Positions 31,718-43,926 of a DNA stretch of 64,000 nucleotides are shown in pieces (within the stretch, counting starts at the first letter, position 1; the number at the start of each line of letters is the position of its first letter). Under the pieces are notes generated by a model, which saw only the letters and a program-made list of their open reading frames with translations, was not told the DNA's origin and ran no database searches. Source of the stretch: Cristatella mucedo (Eukaryota; Bryozoa; Phylactolaemata; Cristatellidae). The DNA is taken from assembly GCA_009760855.2 (NCBI GenBank), contig WPIO01000075.1, positions 299,501 to 363,500 on the forward strand, read 5' to 3'. The position numbers and the translations under genes were made by a program.

Positions 31718-32160
31718 ATATTTGTAGTGCCCAAAGAGAACCATATCTCGTTCTGTACACTTAAACAAGATGTGACATTGATAACTAACCATAGTCCCTG
31801 ATGCACACTATCTCTGTTCGTGAAGAGCTGGCAAGGACATGCATAACTTAATGAAGGCTTCTTAAATCATGGTGTCCAACAGGCTCATGCATGATTGGAT
31901 TACCGATATGACCAGAAAACACATGGAATAAAGAGAAGATGTCTACAATATCAGTAGAACAATGTGAGTTCGAAAACGAACATGCTGGTTCTAGCTGAAT
32001 GCAAGCAAGTTGACTATGAGATGGTAATAATAATAATAATAATAACATATTTGATAAAGCATCTTCAGAGAACTCAATCTCTTTCTATGTGCTTTACCGT
32101 TGCTGCATAGGAAGCACGATGGAATGGTTAGAAGTGGTAGCCTGCTCAATAAACAACATG
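30300..32160. other. host intergenic sequence with ATA repeats
   Basis: It holds an ATA trinucleotide run at 31678-31717 and LINE/SINE tail pieces at 31718-31760 and 32030-32110. A GC-rich patch lies at 30800-31130. Open frames there have no splice support I can name. Confidence 0.4.
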
Positions 32161-32164
32161 GCTA

Positions 32165-33110
32165 TGTAATGTAATGTATCTCCGTCTGTAACTTCACAAA
32201 GCCATAAAGACTACGTTGGTGTTACGCAGGAGAATCAGCCTAAGTGGCTTTCGGTACGCATTCGGTAGCCAACAGACTTCGTCTCACGAAACAAAGTGAA
32301 AGTGGGAAGCATAGCAGAGTCAGGAGAGCAGTTGAGGTAGTGAGTAGCATGGAAGTGGCAGCTCAGGACTGCTGAAAAGGATAAGCCATAGTCGGCAGCA
32401 GGAGAGTAGTTGTCGTTTCGTAAGAATTGAGGAAGTGAGTTCCACAGTCTAGGACCTGCAGAGCTAAAGCTTCTGTCACCAACGGTCTTGAAGCGGAAGA
32501 ATGGAACAGCTAATTTATTGTCCACACAGGACCTGAGGGGGCGAACAGGCTTAAACTGATGCAGCAGTTCAGCTAGGTACGAAGGAGCCAAGCCGTGGCG
32601 GGCCTTGTGGGTCAGCGAAAGAACTTGGCTCTGTATCCGTTGCTCAACCGGCAACCATCCTAGCTCTTTAAGCAAAGGAGACACGTGCTCAAACCTCTGG
32701 GACTTGAAGACTAGCCTTGCAGCAATATTCATAGTCAGCTGCAGTGGCCTAGTTGCTTTCTTTGGTAGCCCAGCCAAAAGGAAATTACAATGATCAAGCC
32801 GAGACAGAACTAAGGAGCTAGTTAAATTTTTTGACAGCCACTGTGGAAGACAGCTTCTAATCTTGGATAGGGATCGGACGTGATGGCTAGCTGTAGAAGC
32901 AGTCTTCTGAATGAAGCTTTTAAAATTGAGGCAGCTGTCGAAAACGACACCTAAATTTCGAGCACGTGGTGATGGTCGCACAACAGCATCTCCTAGAAGA
33001 GCAGAGCCTTTTAATCCAGCCACATGCTTAGATAGTACTATGAGCAGCAGTTCGATTTTATCGTAATTTAGTTTCCCGACATCCAGGATCGAATGTCGGC
33101 AAGGCAAGCA
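32165..33110 (-). mobile_element. L2/CR1-type LINE, C-terminal half of ORF2 and 3' end
   Basis: The longest LINE piece in the window, with a 290-codon open frame (33107-32235). It reads from the NYDKIELLLIV block through RARNLGVVFDSCLNFKSFIQ, LDHCNFLLAGLPKK, WLPVEQRIQSQVL and the TVGDRSFSSAGPRLWNSLPQ block. The polymerase catalytic half is absent, so it is 5' truncated as usual for LINE insertions. A relatively recent copy. Confidence 0.92.
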
Positions 33111-33134
33111 ATCAGCTTCTCAGTTGCTGCAGCA

Positions 33135-33270
33135 GATTCCTACGGTTTGAGGTGACATGCACAGGGTAAGCATGCAAGTGTGGTTAGTGGTGGCATGCAA
33201 CAATGTCAGCACGCATGAGCACATAGAGGGCAAATCACGGGGACCCACTAAATGCTGTCATAAATTGATA
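33135..33270 (-). repeat. LINE 3' tail, second family
   Basis: The minus strand has AGCATTTAGTGGGTCC and the repeated GTGCTGACATTG-type words seen at 655, 28120 and 36815. Confidence 0.6.
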
Positions 33271-33779
33271 GCAGGCCAAACAATCACTCAGAGGCAGACA
33301 GGATTTGGCCCCCAGGGTGGCACAGGGGTCTGGGGGCAGAGCCACTCTGTAAAGGGGTCTGGAAGCCTCCCTGCCCTGTGCTTGCGGCAAGTAAAGATTG
33401 GCCGTAATGACGTCGAAATGGCCAGTCAGATAGGCCATGGCCACTGACCGGGTATTCGACTCGGCTCCCACCTACTAGGCCAGGGGGTGGCAGCTTTGCC
33501 TCTGCAATCACTGATTTCATAAGTGTGAACATAAAATATCACATGCCATCGATAGTGGCTCATCACTAAGAAGATTTTGGTGAGCAAATCTAAACAGTGG
33601 CTAGGCTGAGTGATTAGAAGTGGTCAAGCAAAACCTAGAGAAACGAGTTCTTGGTTGGAAACAAAATAGTCACAGGCGATACGAACCTCACATGTCGATA
33701 TGGCAGTGACCTCGATTTTATAACTGAGACATTTGATTGGGGACATTCAGCGAGTTTTTAAAGTAGCCATTACCAGGCT

Positions 33780-33935
33780 AACCTTTGGGTACGGTGCTCT
33801 GACTTTAGGGAGACCCGCGGGTCGTGGGTTCAGTCCTTCAGCAGGCGTTTTGCAATACCTATTGCAAGTGGACGTGACAGCTGCTTAAGTTCTTCTGTCA
33901 GACACCTAAATAAATGAGCCTCTTAAATAAGCTGC
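33780..33935 (+). mobile_element. tRNA-derived SINE, family A, diverged
   Basis: CGCGGGTCGTGGGTTCAGTCC matches the head region, and TTCTTCTGTCAGACACCTAA corresponds to the body. Confidence 0.6.
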
Positions 33936-33939
33936 CCTT

Positions 33940-34550
33940 TACCTTTTACTTTACTTTAAAGTCATAGCTGCTTATGATTATATTCAGATGAGTTGTCACC
34001 AATCGGTTCACTGCCAGCCGTGACAACGGTCACGTGCTATGTCTCCTTCCTGCAGCCGTTTCTCTTTATACGTCGGCTGGAACAGCATGTAAGGCATTCT
34101 TAGGGATTCCCACAGCAAGAACTGTCGCAATGGTACAAGTCAAGTGCAAACTAGACAAAGTCGATACGATTTCTTTCCAGGCTTGCTGTGGGCCAAGTTT
34201 CTTTGAGGCTGTCAGCACTCTCAGTTGGGATCAAAGCTGCCATCCAGCTGCCTATAGTGCTCTGCAGACGGTCATAAAAAGCGAGTACTTGTATGGGTAA
34301 AAGGACTACAGCTTTACGACGGATTTATACTAGCCGATTAGCTGGGGCTTGATTCTTGTACAAACAGGCTGAGTGATATCAGTCTGGCCATATACAAGAA
34401 GGATCGCAGCCACCCAAGCAAACTCGAAACAAAACTCAACATAGTCACAATCGCAATAGTCGAGTTCTTCTGAATAGAGTACTCCAGAATCATAAAAACT
34501 GACTCCATGATGAATTAATCCTCAAAAGTATACAATAATAATAATACTAA
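33940..34550. other. host intergenic sequence
   Basis: I see no gene or named repeat. An 88-codon open frame (34034-34300) has no family signature. Confidence 0.35.
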
Positions 34551-34554
34551 TAAT

Positions 34555-34930
34555 AATACATTTGCATAGCACCCTCAGAGAACTTAATCACTCACTAGGC
34601 ACTTCAAAATACTGTAAAGGAAGCATGACCAAATGATCAGTGGTAACATGCCCAATGCCCATCAAGCATAATATTATTAGGTGTATCATGCACACGGTCA
34701 ACATGTAGATATGGTTAGTAGCAGCAGGCACAGCATCAGCTCGAAGAAGCACACAAAGGACAGATGACAAGGACTTAATAAATGCTGCCATAGACAGGTG
34801 CATTTTAGCTACTTTTTAAACGTCGTAAAGTCAAGGCATGTCGAGGCATCAGTCGGGAGTGACAGCCAGGCTTTGGGAGCATACGAACTAAAGGTACAGT
34901 CTCCAAGGGATTTGAGGTTTGAGGTTCACA
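34555..34930 (-). mobile_element. LINE C-terminus and 3' tail, second family
   Basis: The minus strand encodes a decayed SLGDCTFSSYAPKAWLSLPT followed by the tail block and the ATTTGCATAGCACCCTCAGA end. It is the same plan as 54800-55760. Confidence 0.65.
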
Positions 34931-34934
34931 CGAG

Positions 34935-36089
34935 GTACAGATGAAGATGCTACACAAACATGACTGCCAGAACAGCCACGTAGTACCATTTTATTATTAG
35001 CTTTGACCTCCTTTCATTTATCCATTATCCGGGCTTCTTCAAATAAAGCCCAAAACACGAATGTGTACGCTTCATCGGCGAATGCAATAGCTGGCACAGT
35101 GGCAATAACTGATGATGCCAAGTTGTGTAAGGACTAGTTCATTATTTTGCTCCTGCATCACGTTGACCCGACTCGGTCACGAGGAATCAACCGCAGCTCT
35201 CCACCATGTCGAACGAACACTTCGCCTACAAATCAAATTACCATGAGATAACATGGCCGCTTACCAAAACAAATGAGAGTTGCAAGCAAAGCAGATGTTC
35301 CGGCATATAGCACACACTCCAAGTTAACACTTCCATTTGATTTCAACACCTTTCACAAGCCAATAACCACGTCGGTCCAACACTCCATTGGACTAGATAT
35401 AGAACATCACTGAAAAAAGATACCGCACAAATTCAAACAGCTCTTGTTCTTTCCTTTCTTCAAGCTACTATAATGCATTTAGAGTCTTCCGCAATATTAG
35501 GGACGATAAGGCAGTATATTCTCAGACATTTAAAAAGTCAGCCTCTGTCAACTCTACTGATTACTAGCTTCAGATATTGATTGCCACAAGTATACACGAG
35601 TTTGATAACCTCCTCCATATTATGGGTACATGCTAACCTTACAACATTTTCAACATTAAAGAATACCTACATTTCAGGCAGAGCTCGAGGAATCAATAAC
35701 TTAGACGACGTTAAACATATTCGACACACTACGGCAGTAATTGTACTGGCGACAATCGGGCTGCTCTTCGTGAGGCTTTTTGAGAAGCCTTTTAGTTAGT
35801 GAGAAGGAAGACGTTTATGTTCAAGCATAACTTAAAAACAAAGGAGTTCAAAAACCTTTCCGGTACTTACATGATGATGACAGAAGGTCAAGACAGAATG
35901 TGGTCTGTTTGACTCCAATTACCATTTGAGACAGGCACTGCTGACACAAACCAATCTTAGAGTAACGCTTCGGCATTCTAGCGACAAAAGCCGCATATCA
36001 ACTGTCGTATATAGGGTCCTCAAAAGCATATCGCAACTTCCAGTTGACGATAACTCACCCATATACCGATTGACTAGCTGAGTGATCAG

Positions 36090-36090
<1 letters not shown>
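34935..36090. other. host intergenic sequence
   Basis: No exon or named repeat recognised. Confidence 0.35.
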
Positions 36091-36092
<2 letters not shown>

Positions 36093-36180
<88 letters not shown>

Positions 36181-36460
36181 AGGGAGGGAGGGAGGGAGGG
36201 AGGGAGGGAGGGAGGGAGGGAGGGAGGGAGGGAGAGAGTGAGGGAGGGAGGGAGGGAGGGAGGGAGGGAGGGAGGGAGGGAGGGAGGGAGGGCGGGAGGC
36301 AGGGAGAGGGGAGAGAGGGAGGGAGGGAGGGAGGGAGGGAGGGAGGGAGGGAGGGAGGGAGGGAGGGAGGGAGGGAGGGAGGAGGGAGGGGGAGGGAGGG
36401 AGGGAGGGAGGGAGGGAGGGAGGGAGGGAGGGAGGGAGGGAGGGAGGGAGGGAGGGAGGG
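36093..36460. repeat. (GA)n then (GGGA)n purine tract
   Basis: About 80 bases of GA followed by about 285 bases of GGGA with few interruptions, all purine on the plus strand. It could form triplex or G-quadruplex structures. Long open frames through it are artefacts. Confidence 0.97.
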
Positions 36461-36689
36461 TAATAGCCTTAGCCTCAGGTAATGTCCCCGGACCTTTAAA
36501 AAAGGCTGTTGCTAGTTGATTAATTAAGAAAGCAACACTAGACCAAGAGGACTTGAGCAGCTTCTGCCCAGTCTCCCTTCTACCGTTCATATCAAAACAC
36601 TGGAAAGAGTTGTGGCCAGCTGAACTCGTATATTGAAAACTAAAACCTGGACAGTAACTTCCAGTCAGCTTACACAAACGAACCTCGAA

Positions 36690-37035
36690 GCCTTTGGAGA
36701 CCGTGTCTTTAGTTCGTATCCTCTCAAAGCCTGGAACTACCTCCCGACTGACTTCACGACATTCCCTGACATGACGATATTTTAAAAGAAGCTTACAACG
36801 CACCTGTTTATAGCAGCATTTTTATTGGGTTCTCGTGATTCGTCCTTGTGTGTGCATACTACCCCTAACCATGCTTAACATGCTGACACTGTGCCTGTCA
36901 CCTCTTAAGTATGTCATGCTTGATAACATCGCGCATGTTACCACTAATCATTTGATCATGCTGCCTTTACAGCATATGCAAAGTACCTAGAAATATATTC
37001 CATTCCCTGAGGGTGCTTTACTACTGTACTATCAT
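36690..37035 (+). mobile_element. LINE C-terminus and 3' tail, second family
   Basis: A decayed frame with SSYPLKAWNYLPTDF, then a KKLTTHLFIAAF-like segment, the GGGTTCTCGTGATTCGTCC block and the AGTACCTAGAAA...GGGTGCTTTA end. Confidence 0.7.
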
Positions 37036-38009
37036 TATTATTATTAATAATATTATAAGTCATCTCATGCCTATCACACTAAATTGAAGTATTTTGGTAC
37101 TCGAGCATTCAGAGCTCAATCAGCTCATCGAGCTTAATCAGCTCATGTGCACAGAAAGTCTGGATCTCACATCTGGCTACAATCATTAGCTGCAATGACC
37201 ATGCATCATTTAGGCAGCTAAAGATGCACCTGTCCTTCTCAGCTTTCCCTTTGAACCGGTGTCTTTTTTCTAGTTCTATAAACTTAGCAAGCTTACCTGT
37301 CAATGATCCAGAGCAGGTCACTGGCCAGAGGTCCTCCCAACTAGTGGCCACGAGTGTCTTTATGCTTGTTTTGTTTGGTTTTACTTGCTTTTCGTCTAAG
37401 TCACTTGCACTTGGTTATTGATTTTCATACAGTGAGTTGTAAAGCGCCTGGATATATATCTATTATTAATAACTCAATAGCTTCAAGATCAATAATTTCC
37501 TTATGGTGCTAAACAACCAACCTATTATTACAACTTGAATTATTATTGATACTTATTCATAGAAGTAAGACTGATACCAGTATCTCATTTACTATCACGT
37601 TAGGCTCAGTGCACAGTGCCCAACAGCATCAATGGAGCAAGGAACGATAGGAGATGCAACACGGAGTCTTTAATACAAAAGAGGCCTCACATACATGTCT
37701 TTGGGGACACTTTAAATTGTTTGATCGCTGCAGCCCAGCTCACGTACAATTGCAGCCGACATGCATGACCGCAGGCACCATAAATCCAACCAAACTGCTT
37801 TCAGTACACTGCATGCAGATAACAGAGATGTACCACAAAGCACTGAGCCCAAATCAAAGTTATGAAAGATACAAATGTTCTGCTGATTTGATAGCAGCAG
37901 AAGAGCCTCGCGAGCTTTCAATTCTGCTTGCAGCAGGCAATCACTCCGGCTTGCAGCAGGCTATTAGGAACTACTGCAATCCACGATCAGTGTCGTGAAA
38001 CACGAGCAG
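37036..38009. other. host intergenic sequence
   Basis: Short tail fragment near 37430-37460 (TGTAAAGCGCCTGGATATAT). No gene recognised. Confidence 0.35.
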
Positions 38010-38185
38010 GTGAGCCGTGATGGCACACTAGGTAAGGCGTTTGCTTTCACGACCTCGGGACCGAGGTCGTGGATTCGATTCCTGCGGTGGGCGATCCTTT
38101 ACCGCTGCTGCAAGCGGTGGTGATAGCCATAAAGGCCCTTCTGTCGCTATACAAAAGAGGCTGTTTAATCGGCTAGGATTTATTT
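38010..38185 (+). mobile_element. tRNA-derived SINE, family A, best copy
   Basis: It begins GTGAGCCGTGATGGCACACT (A-box region) and continues with the perfect inverted pair GACCTCGG and CCGAGGTC. Then come a B-box relative GGATTCGATTCC, the TAAAGGCCCTTCTGTCGCTA body and the end GGCTAGGATTTATTTA. Length about 176 bases. I use it as the reference for the other copies. Confidence 0.85.
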
Positions 38186-38189
38186 ACTT

Positions 38190-39960
38190 TATTTATCCCA
38201 ACACTAGATTAAGGTGCAGTATAAAAACATGTGTATGAAAGCACGTGTTAAGTTCACATCAGCGATAGTGCTTGAGCTATACAGCCCAAAATCAACTCCC
38301 ACGAACAACGAAGAGTCTTTGCCTGTTAAAGAACAAACGTGCAGCGAATCGGGCCAGAAGGACCGCAGCTGCACACCCCACACGAGCCCAGCTGCACACC
38401 CAGTCTTCTTTACCACCATTTTGCGATTGGCCTTATCCAACTGTGAAGTGAGCGCCCACTTCCATTTACCGCTTCTCTGGAGCACATAGCATGGCTCATA
38501 TACGTAACCATGGGCATTCATACTGTAACAGCACCAGCGTTGTTGCATACACCACACGAAGCCTTTGGCATCGATGGTCTTTCAGTCCACTGTATTAGCC
38601 ACTCTCCTACTACTTGGCTTGCAGGCTGAGCACTGGCAGGAGCCCACAACAGCTGCTGGAACATTTCCTACATCACCCTTCCACTTCCTTCACTTAAATA
38701 AAAAGGCTTGCTTCTAGCAAGGGGTCACTGTCAAAGTGACTTCATAAAACAAGTAGCCATCGAATCCAAAAGCCAGTCCTAATACTGAAAAGGCAACGAG
38801 TATCAGCCTTTTGCAATCAGCACCAAGTGAACGTGGCAAAAGAATTAGGCAACCAAATCAGATCAAGCAGGCACACTTTCTGGCTTAGATCTTACAGGCC
38901 TGAGCAGCCATCTGCACTACGACTCCAAGCCAAAAAGTAAGAATCTCACTTAAGAACAGGCACAGTTCACCCAAATGTAAAGCGCCTGGAAAGAGATTGA
39001 GTTCTCTGAGTGTGCTTTATCATGTATGTTATTATTATTATTACTACCCAAGTACTATTATCAGATGAGGTTACAACAAACCATTCCCACGCCGTTCAGA
39101 AGATGGCACAAATAAGGCTTGCACAGATGTCCACGTATACTATTCACAATGCAAAATGCTGATTACACAAACGGAACCGATTAAGGATGGTACTGATAGT
39201 CACAACATTCGGCGCCCGACATGGTCGATATGGCAAGTAGTAACAACAATGGTTTTCTCTTACATTGATGAAATATGCCCGGGGAGTTATAACATGTAGG
39301 AATGCGAGAGGAGAGAATGCAGAGAGGGAGGGAGGGGCAGAAACAAGAAAAAAAGGGGATCTAAGGGAGGAGATTCGAGGGATGATGAAGTACAGGAAGG
39401 AGTGGTAGGGAGAAAGTGGGAGTCAGGGAGGAAGGATGGCGGTGGGGAGAAAGGAGACGGAAGGATGAGGAATTCGTCGAGTAAAAACAAGGTACATACT
39501 GCCGACCTATAACGATAGGCTTAGAACAAATGTTAAAATTAGTATTATAAATGCTATCTCGACATCCAAAAGAAGGTGCACGGCTACATAGGGCCTGTCG
39601 GCAATATGCGAAGCCGATTACATTCAATTAGTTTAGTACAATGATTCAATAACGGTAGTAGCGTAATCGAGTACAACGTTCAGTCCGAACATAACGATGC
39701 TAATGTGGCATATTGACTGAACGCAATCCAGACGCCAATGCTGGCAAAGCAAGACACGTTGAAACAATAATAGAGACGGATAAACTCATATAACATAAGC
39801 AAACGATAAACATTTCAACCGTGAGAATACTCTGAGCGAGACTATATATATCGCACACTATGCAATGGTCGAAATCCAGCATAGATGATAAGCACTTCGC
39901 AAGCCACGCGCACAATCGGGTGGCTCCGTAAAAAACACTGCAAGTCGAAATATTATTAGA
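38190..39960. other. host sequence downstream of UFM1
   Basis: It contains a LINE/SINE tail at 38978-39030 (AAAGCGCCTGGAAAGAGATT) and a GGA-rich patch at 39300-39470. The last UFM1 exon should lie on the minus strand here or further left. I did not find it. Confidence 0.4.
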
Positions 39961-39970
39961 GCCTGTTTAC

Positions 39971-40360
39971 CTGCTGTTCTCTCAGGGTTTATTCCAATAC
40001 CATCATCTGTTATGATAGCGCTAGTGGCAGCTGGTACTTTAAATTCTTCAGCAGCGAACTTGATCACAGCTGTGAATGGAGCCTTGTCGGGTACGGTCAA
40101 CCTAAACAATTCCACGCTAATTCTTTCTCTAGCGGCCGCAAATAATTGTCATGGTCACGTATACTAGTCGCAAAAGGAAGATCGACTCACACATATTGTA
40201 CTCACACTTTATACGGCAACTTCGGGTCGGAGGTCAGAGTGATCTTAAATGTGACTTTCGTGTCTTTTGACCTATTAAGGTTATGAAACATTAATATAAG
40301 TCCAAGTCTGATAGTCGTTAAGCAGCGGGAAATCGGATAGAACGCAGCAATTTACGTACA
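39971..40360 (-). CDS. UFM1: UFM1, ubiquitin-fold modifier 1 (exons 1-3)
   Basis: UFM1 is the ubiquitin-like protein attached in ufmylation, which acts at the ER and on ribosome RPL26. Exon 3 (40101-39971) encodes [20 protein letters not shown] and [11 protein letters not shown], nearly identical to animal UFM1. Exon 2 (40271-40206) encodes [16 protein letters not shown]. Acceptors (TAATAG, TTTAG) and donors (GTGAGT, GTAAAC) fit and phases agree. The start codon appears split across intron 1: exon 1 ends AT at 40360 before donor GTACGT, and exon 2 begins with G. The final exon (C-terminal Gly region) is not seen. Confidence 0.9.
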
Positions 40361-40369
40361 TGTCTCTAC

Positions 40370-40520
40370 GCGTGGTACGAGGCCCTAGCTACCGGAAGAA
40401 GCAACGCACAGGATGCCCGTAGCACGGAGCAAATGCGGTCCGCTGTGCCACCAACCACTTCCTGTTCCGGAACGCACCGTCTCCCAGTTTCGCTGGTAAA
40501 TAAGTAGTTTTCGGTATTCG
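40370..40520. promoter_or_regulatory. UFM1 promoter region with ETS-type sites
   Basis: Just upstream of UFM1 exon 1 are ACCGGAAG (near 40391) and CTTCCTGTTCCGG (near 40458), ETS-family core motifs common in housekeeping promoters. No TATA box stands out. Confidence 0.45.
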
Positions 40521-40924
40521 GTTCGTTGACGCCCTTTAACTTACTGTGTACAGGCGCAGCATGCAGTAACGTGTTTTAATTGCACTCACAAGCTTAGTAA
40601 AACTGTGCGGGCAGCTCTCCTCCCGCCTCTCAGTTGCAATGTCGGCAGAATTCTCATATCAAAGAGCCAAATCGGTCGAGTAAGTTGCCAATAACTCCAC
40701 AGGAGTGAGCACCGCCTTCTCGGGAATTGGGTCTGTGTTAGAGCCTCTTTGTGATTTTTTTCTGGTTCTCTCGGCAGCGTCGCACCCCGGATCACCAAGT
40801 CTACCTTTAGCCCCATGTCATCTCGCCTGGGCTTTACTGGCACTACTCTGCAATTACATTGATTCCTTCTTCGTGAAATACTGCAGAGCGTATATATCAA
40901 CGAGCATTGGTCTTCTGACGAGCC

Positions 40925-41935
40925 TTTAAAGTGTCGGGCACCTCGGGGATCTATTCTATGTGCATTTATTTTCACAATCTCCAATTTGCTCATTTCACAA
41001 TTTGTCAAGCACAGTTCAGGCTTCCACTACACGTACAGATGAAATAGCAGCTGTACTTGTGCCCTGTGGATAGGCCTCCCGCCTTCTGGCATGTCGAACT
41101 AGCTCAACTCCCTGGATATCACTGATATTGCATTTCTATTCATTTTAACTTTTTAAAATTGAACCGTGGTGAAACCAAACTACTACTTGTGCATAAACCC
41201 AGTGCTACTCAGAAATGGGAAAGCCTAGCCCTTAACATCAAAGATCTGTGGAATCTGCACGGAATTCTGGAGTTATATTCCAAGTGGCCATTCACTAGAC
41301 GACCGCATCAGCTCCATCTTCAAATCGGCTTACATTCAGCTCGGTAACATTTAAAAAAAATTCGTACTAACTTAAAATCGACACCCCTGCGACGGTGTGG
41401 GCGAGTTTTTGCACCTCGCCTAGACTTCTGGAACTCACTACTAGCATGCTTTCCTGCATGTAGAATAAGAAGCAGCTTACAGCTGCTGCAAAACCCTACA
41501 GCTTAGCCAGTCTGGGCGAACCTAATCAGGAATTTCCACTTTTCATCGTATCGAGTTCAAGGTTCTGTCAATTTATTTTAATCTCATTTTTTCGTACACT
41601 CAGGCTACTTATCGGAAATACTTCCTACACAGGCTTTCCTTCGTACTACCAGCTCTTTTGACTTAAGTCGTTGAGTGGAGCCACTAACCAGCAGCTAATT
41701 CTATGGAGGCTCTGGCAATAGTTGACATTCTCTCAAAGCTTGGAACTCCTCTCAGCCGACATCCCATGACTTAACGACCCTTGTAAGGAAGCTAAAAAAC
41801 TCGTCCCTTCCTCGAAGCGTTTGGTGTCAGAGAAAATTGTCGTTTGTGTGTTTATGCACGTTTCATCATGCATGATATCACCGATTTAAAAGTAAATGAA
41901 AATTAAGTGCCTAGAGATTGTGTTACCTTATCATT
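40925..41935 (+). mobile_element. LINE reverse-transcriptase fragment, decayed
   Basis: APRGSILCAFIFTI corresponds to the GVPQGSILGPLLF box of non-LTR reverse transcriptases, followed by a ruined YADDTQLYL box near 41030. A frame near 41160-41350 (LNRGETKLLLV) and a decayed RSLEAWNSSQPT near 41740 keep family order. Many stops. Confidence 0.75.
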
Positions 41936-41939
41936 CAGT

Positions 41940-42500
41940 CACCTCAGCAGGCTAAAGTGCAAACCTTGTCTCGAGCTTCTGATACCCAATCTAGAGTAGT
42001 AACGTCAATAATTAATTTTGCTAGGCTGACGGTTCATAGTATCTAGATTTCGACCAAGCAACATACTCCGGAGACCGTAGGAAGTCAAAGATTTGCCCAT
42101 ACAATACTCGTTCAGAATAGCCAGAAGAGCTATTCGAATACGGTTCTCGAACCCTTCCTGTATATTACAGCCGGTGCCAGGCTATTTATGCCCTGTACTG
42201 ATCACAGCAACGTCCGGCCTTTCGTTTTAGCTTACACTTTCTTTGTGGGCTTCCAGCATCTCGTAGTCGTGGTTCGAGTATAGCAGATTACAGGCTGTGC
42301 TGTTCCAGCATCTGGTAATCGTGATTCGATAATAACCTGCCAGTGCCCACATCGGTCAGTGTCGTCAAAACTAGAAAATCGGGTGCAAGTAGCACAAGTT
42401 CAGGTAAAGGTGTGCTGCAGCTTACGATTCACTAGGCAGTTGTGGATGCATTTCCTCATCAAAAGCATTTTCTATGCTAGGCAATGGGTAAATGGACCGT
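41940..42500. other. host intergenic sequence
   Basis: A short duplicated phrase (AGCATCT.GTA.TCGTG.TTCGA, near 42255 and 42307) is the only pattern seen. Confidence 0.35.
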
Positions 42501-42504
42501 AACA

Positions 42505-42655
42505 GCCGAGAAGGTAAGGTGCTAGCTCTTCACGACCGAGGTAGTAGGTTCGAATCCTTCAGTGGGCGATATTTAATTGCCAACTGCATGTAGTGGTGAA
42601 AGCCGTTATGGCTCTTTTGCCACTATCCAAATGGGGTTGTTAAATCAGTAAGTCA
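42505..42655 (+). mobile_element. tRNA-derived SINE, family A, diverged
   Basis: GTAGTAGGTTCGAATCCTTC (B box) and the TTATGGCTCTTTTGCCACTA body are visible. Confidence 0.7.
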
Positions 42656-42659
42656 AAAG

Positions 42660-43920
42660 AACGAGATGAGTGGTGCGAAAACCGATTCGTAATTAGACGA
42701 GCATTTGAACTCGATGCCCACAGTGGCTCGCTGAGATCTGGATGCTGCAGTAGACAAACAGATAAGCTCTGTCAACCCATGGATGATTGGTGTTTTATTG
42801 AAACTGCAGCGTAACGACCTCTAGCTCCCACAGCTGCACCAACTTGCCAATTCGATTATGTGAACTGCATACTGTAAGCCTGTCCAACGGATGACCGACC
42901 TAGTCAGATAAAAGCAGCGTGGGCTCAGTATGTGACTGTTGTCCACACTTGCTAATACTGCCGCCCACTCTTTTAAACCTATAGAGCTTACAATCGGCAC
43001 TACTTGATTCTGAAACCAGATCCTTCCAGAGGCATGGTACAGACTTGTCTCATTCAGTGCCAGTCGCTAAATCCACGTCGGGTTCATACGAAATGGACGA
43101 ACACTTGCGGTATCACACGTTTGGACCGTGATGTGTATCAGAAGACAATCTAGATAACCTTCGATATAAAGCAAATACAACAGAAGGGCAAAAACGAGTC
43201 GCGACAGAGAAATCGTCGACAGAGAAAAAATCGAGGTTCTACACAACTCGTTGTCACATGACAACAAAGCGCAGCATGGCGAAGCATGCGTTCCTTTACA
43301 TAGGCTACTAGCTAAACCAATTCTGCAGAATGTGTTCTGGCTACGTATGGTACCAGCTAAATCAAAGCTGGCTAGAAAATAGCCAAGGCTACATAGCAAC
43401 CATCTTATTGCGATTGCAGCCTTAGCAAGCTGGGTGGCTACTTGGCTACAGGGTCATCCACCTTTCGTCATACTGCCGAGTTCGGCTCTGGCTCCAAATA
43501 GTGGGCTGCTGCCAGAGAGCCCTCTTGTCGTCCTCACGCTGACCGACCACAATAGGCAACAACACAGGCAGTGCAATCGCAGGAACAGATGCTAGCACAT
43601 TAGGCCTGCGTTTATTAAGAAACCCAATCTACAACTAGACGGTCGGCGCAATGAAGTCAGCAGAAACAACTCAAGAGCTAATTATTGCATAGCGGCTACT
43701 GTGCAAGACAAAAGTGTCTGCCAGAATGCTGCTCTCGGCGGCCAGAAGTCTACCTTTGAAAGAAAAAAAAGTGGCCCTACTACAAGCAGGCCGCAGGTCT
43801 TGCCTTGCGAGCTGGCAGCCACCGGCTGTTCCTTTCTAGCCGTGGTAAATCGCTGCAAATTCGCAATGTGAAGCACCGGCTTTGTACTGCCGTCAGCAGC
43901 AGCAGCAAGCGCTACTACAA
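42660..43920. other. host sequence, possible terminal exon near 43800-43860
   Basis: On the minus strand TTTGCAG near 43860 precedes an open stretch with RFTTARKEQPVAASSQGK. This could be the last exon of the gene at 43927-45563, but I cannot confirm it. The rest shows no feature. Confidence 0.35.
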
Positions 43921-43926
43921 GATCAC

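Noticed and set aside
38010-38185. tRNA gene
   Set aside because: The head is tRNA-like, but the same unit recurs with a long common body and tail, so it is a SINE.
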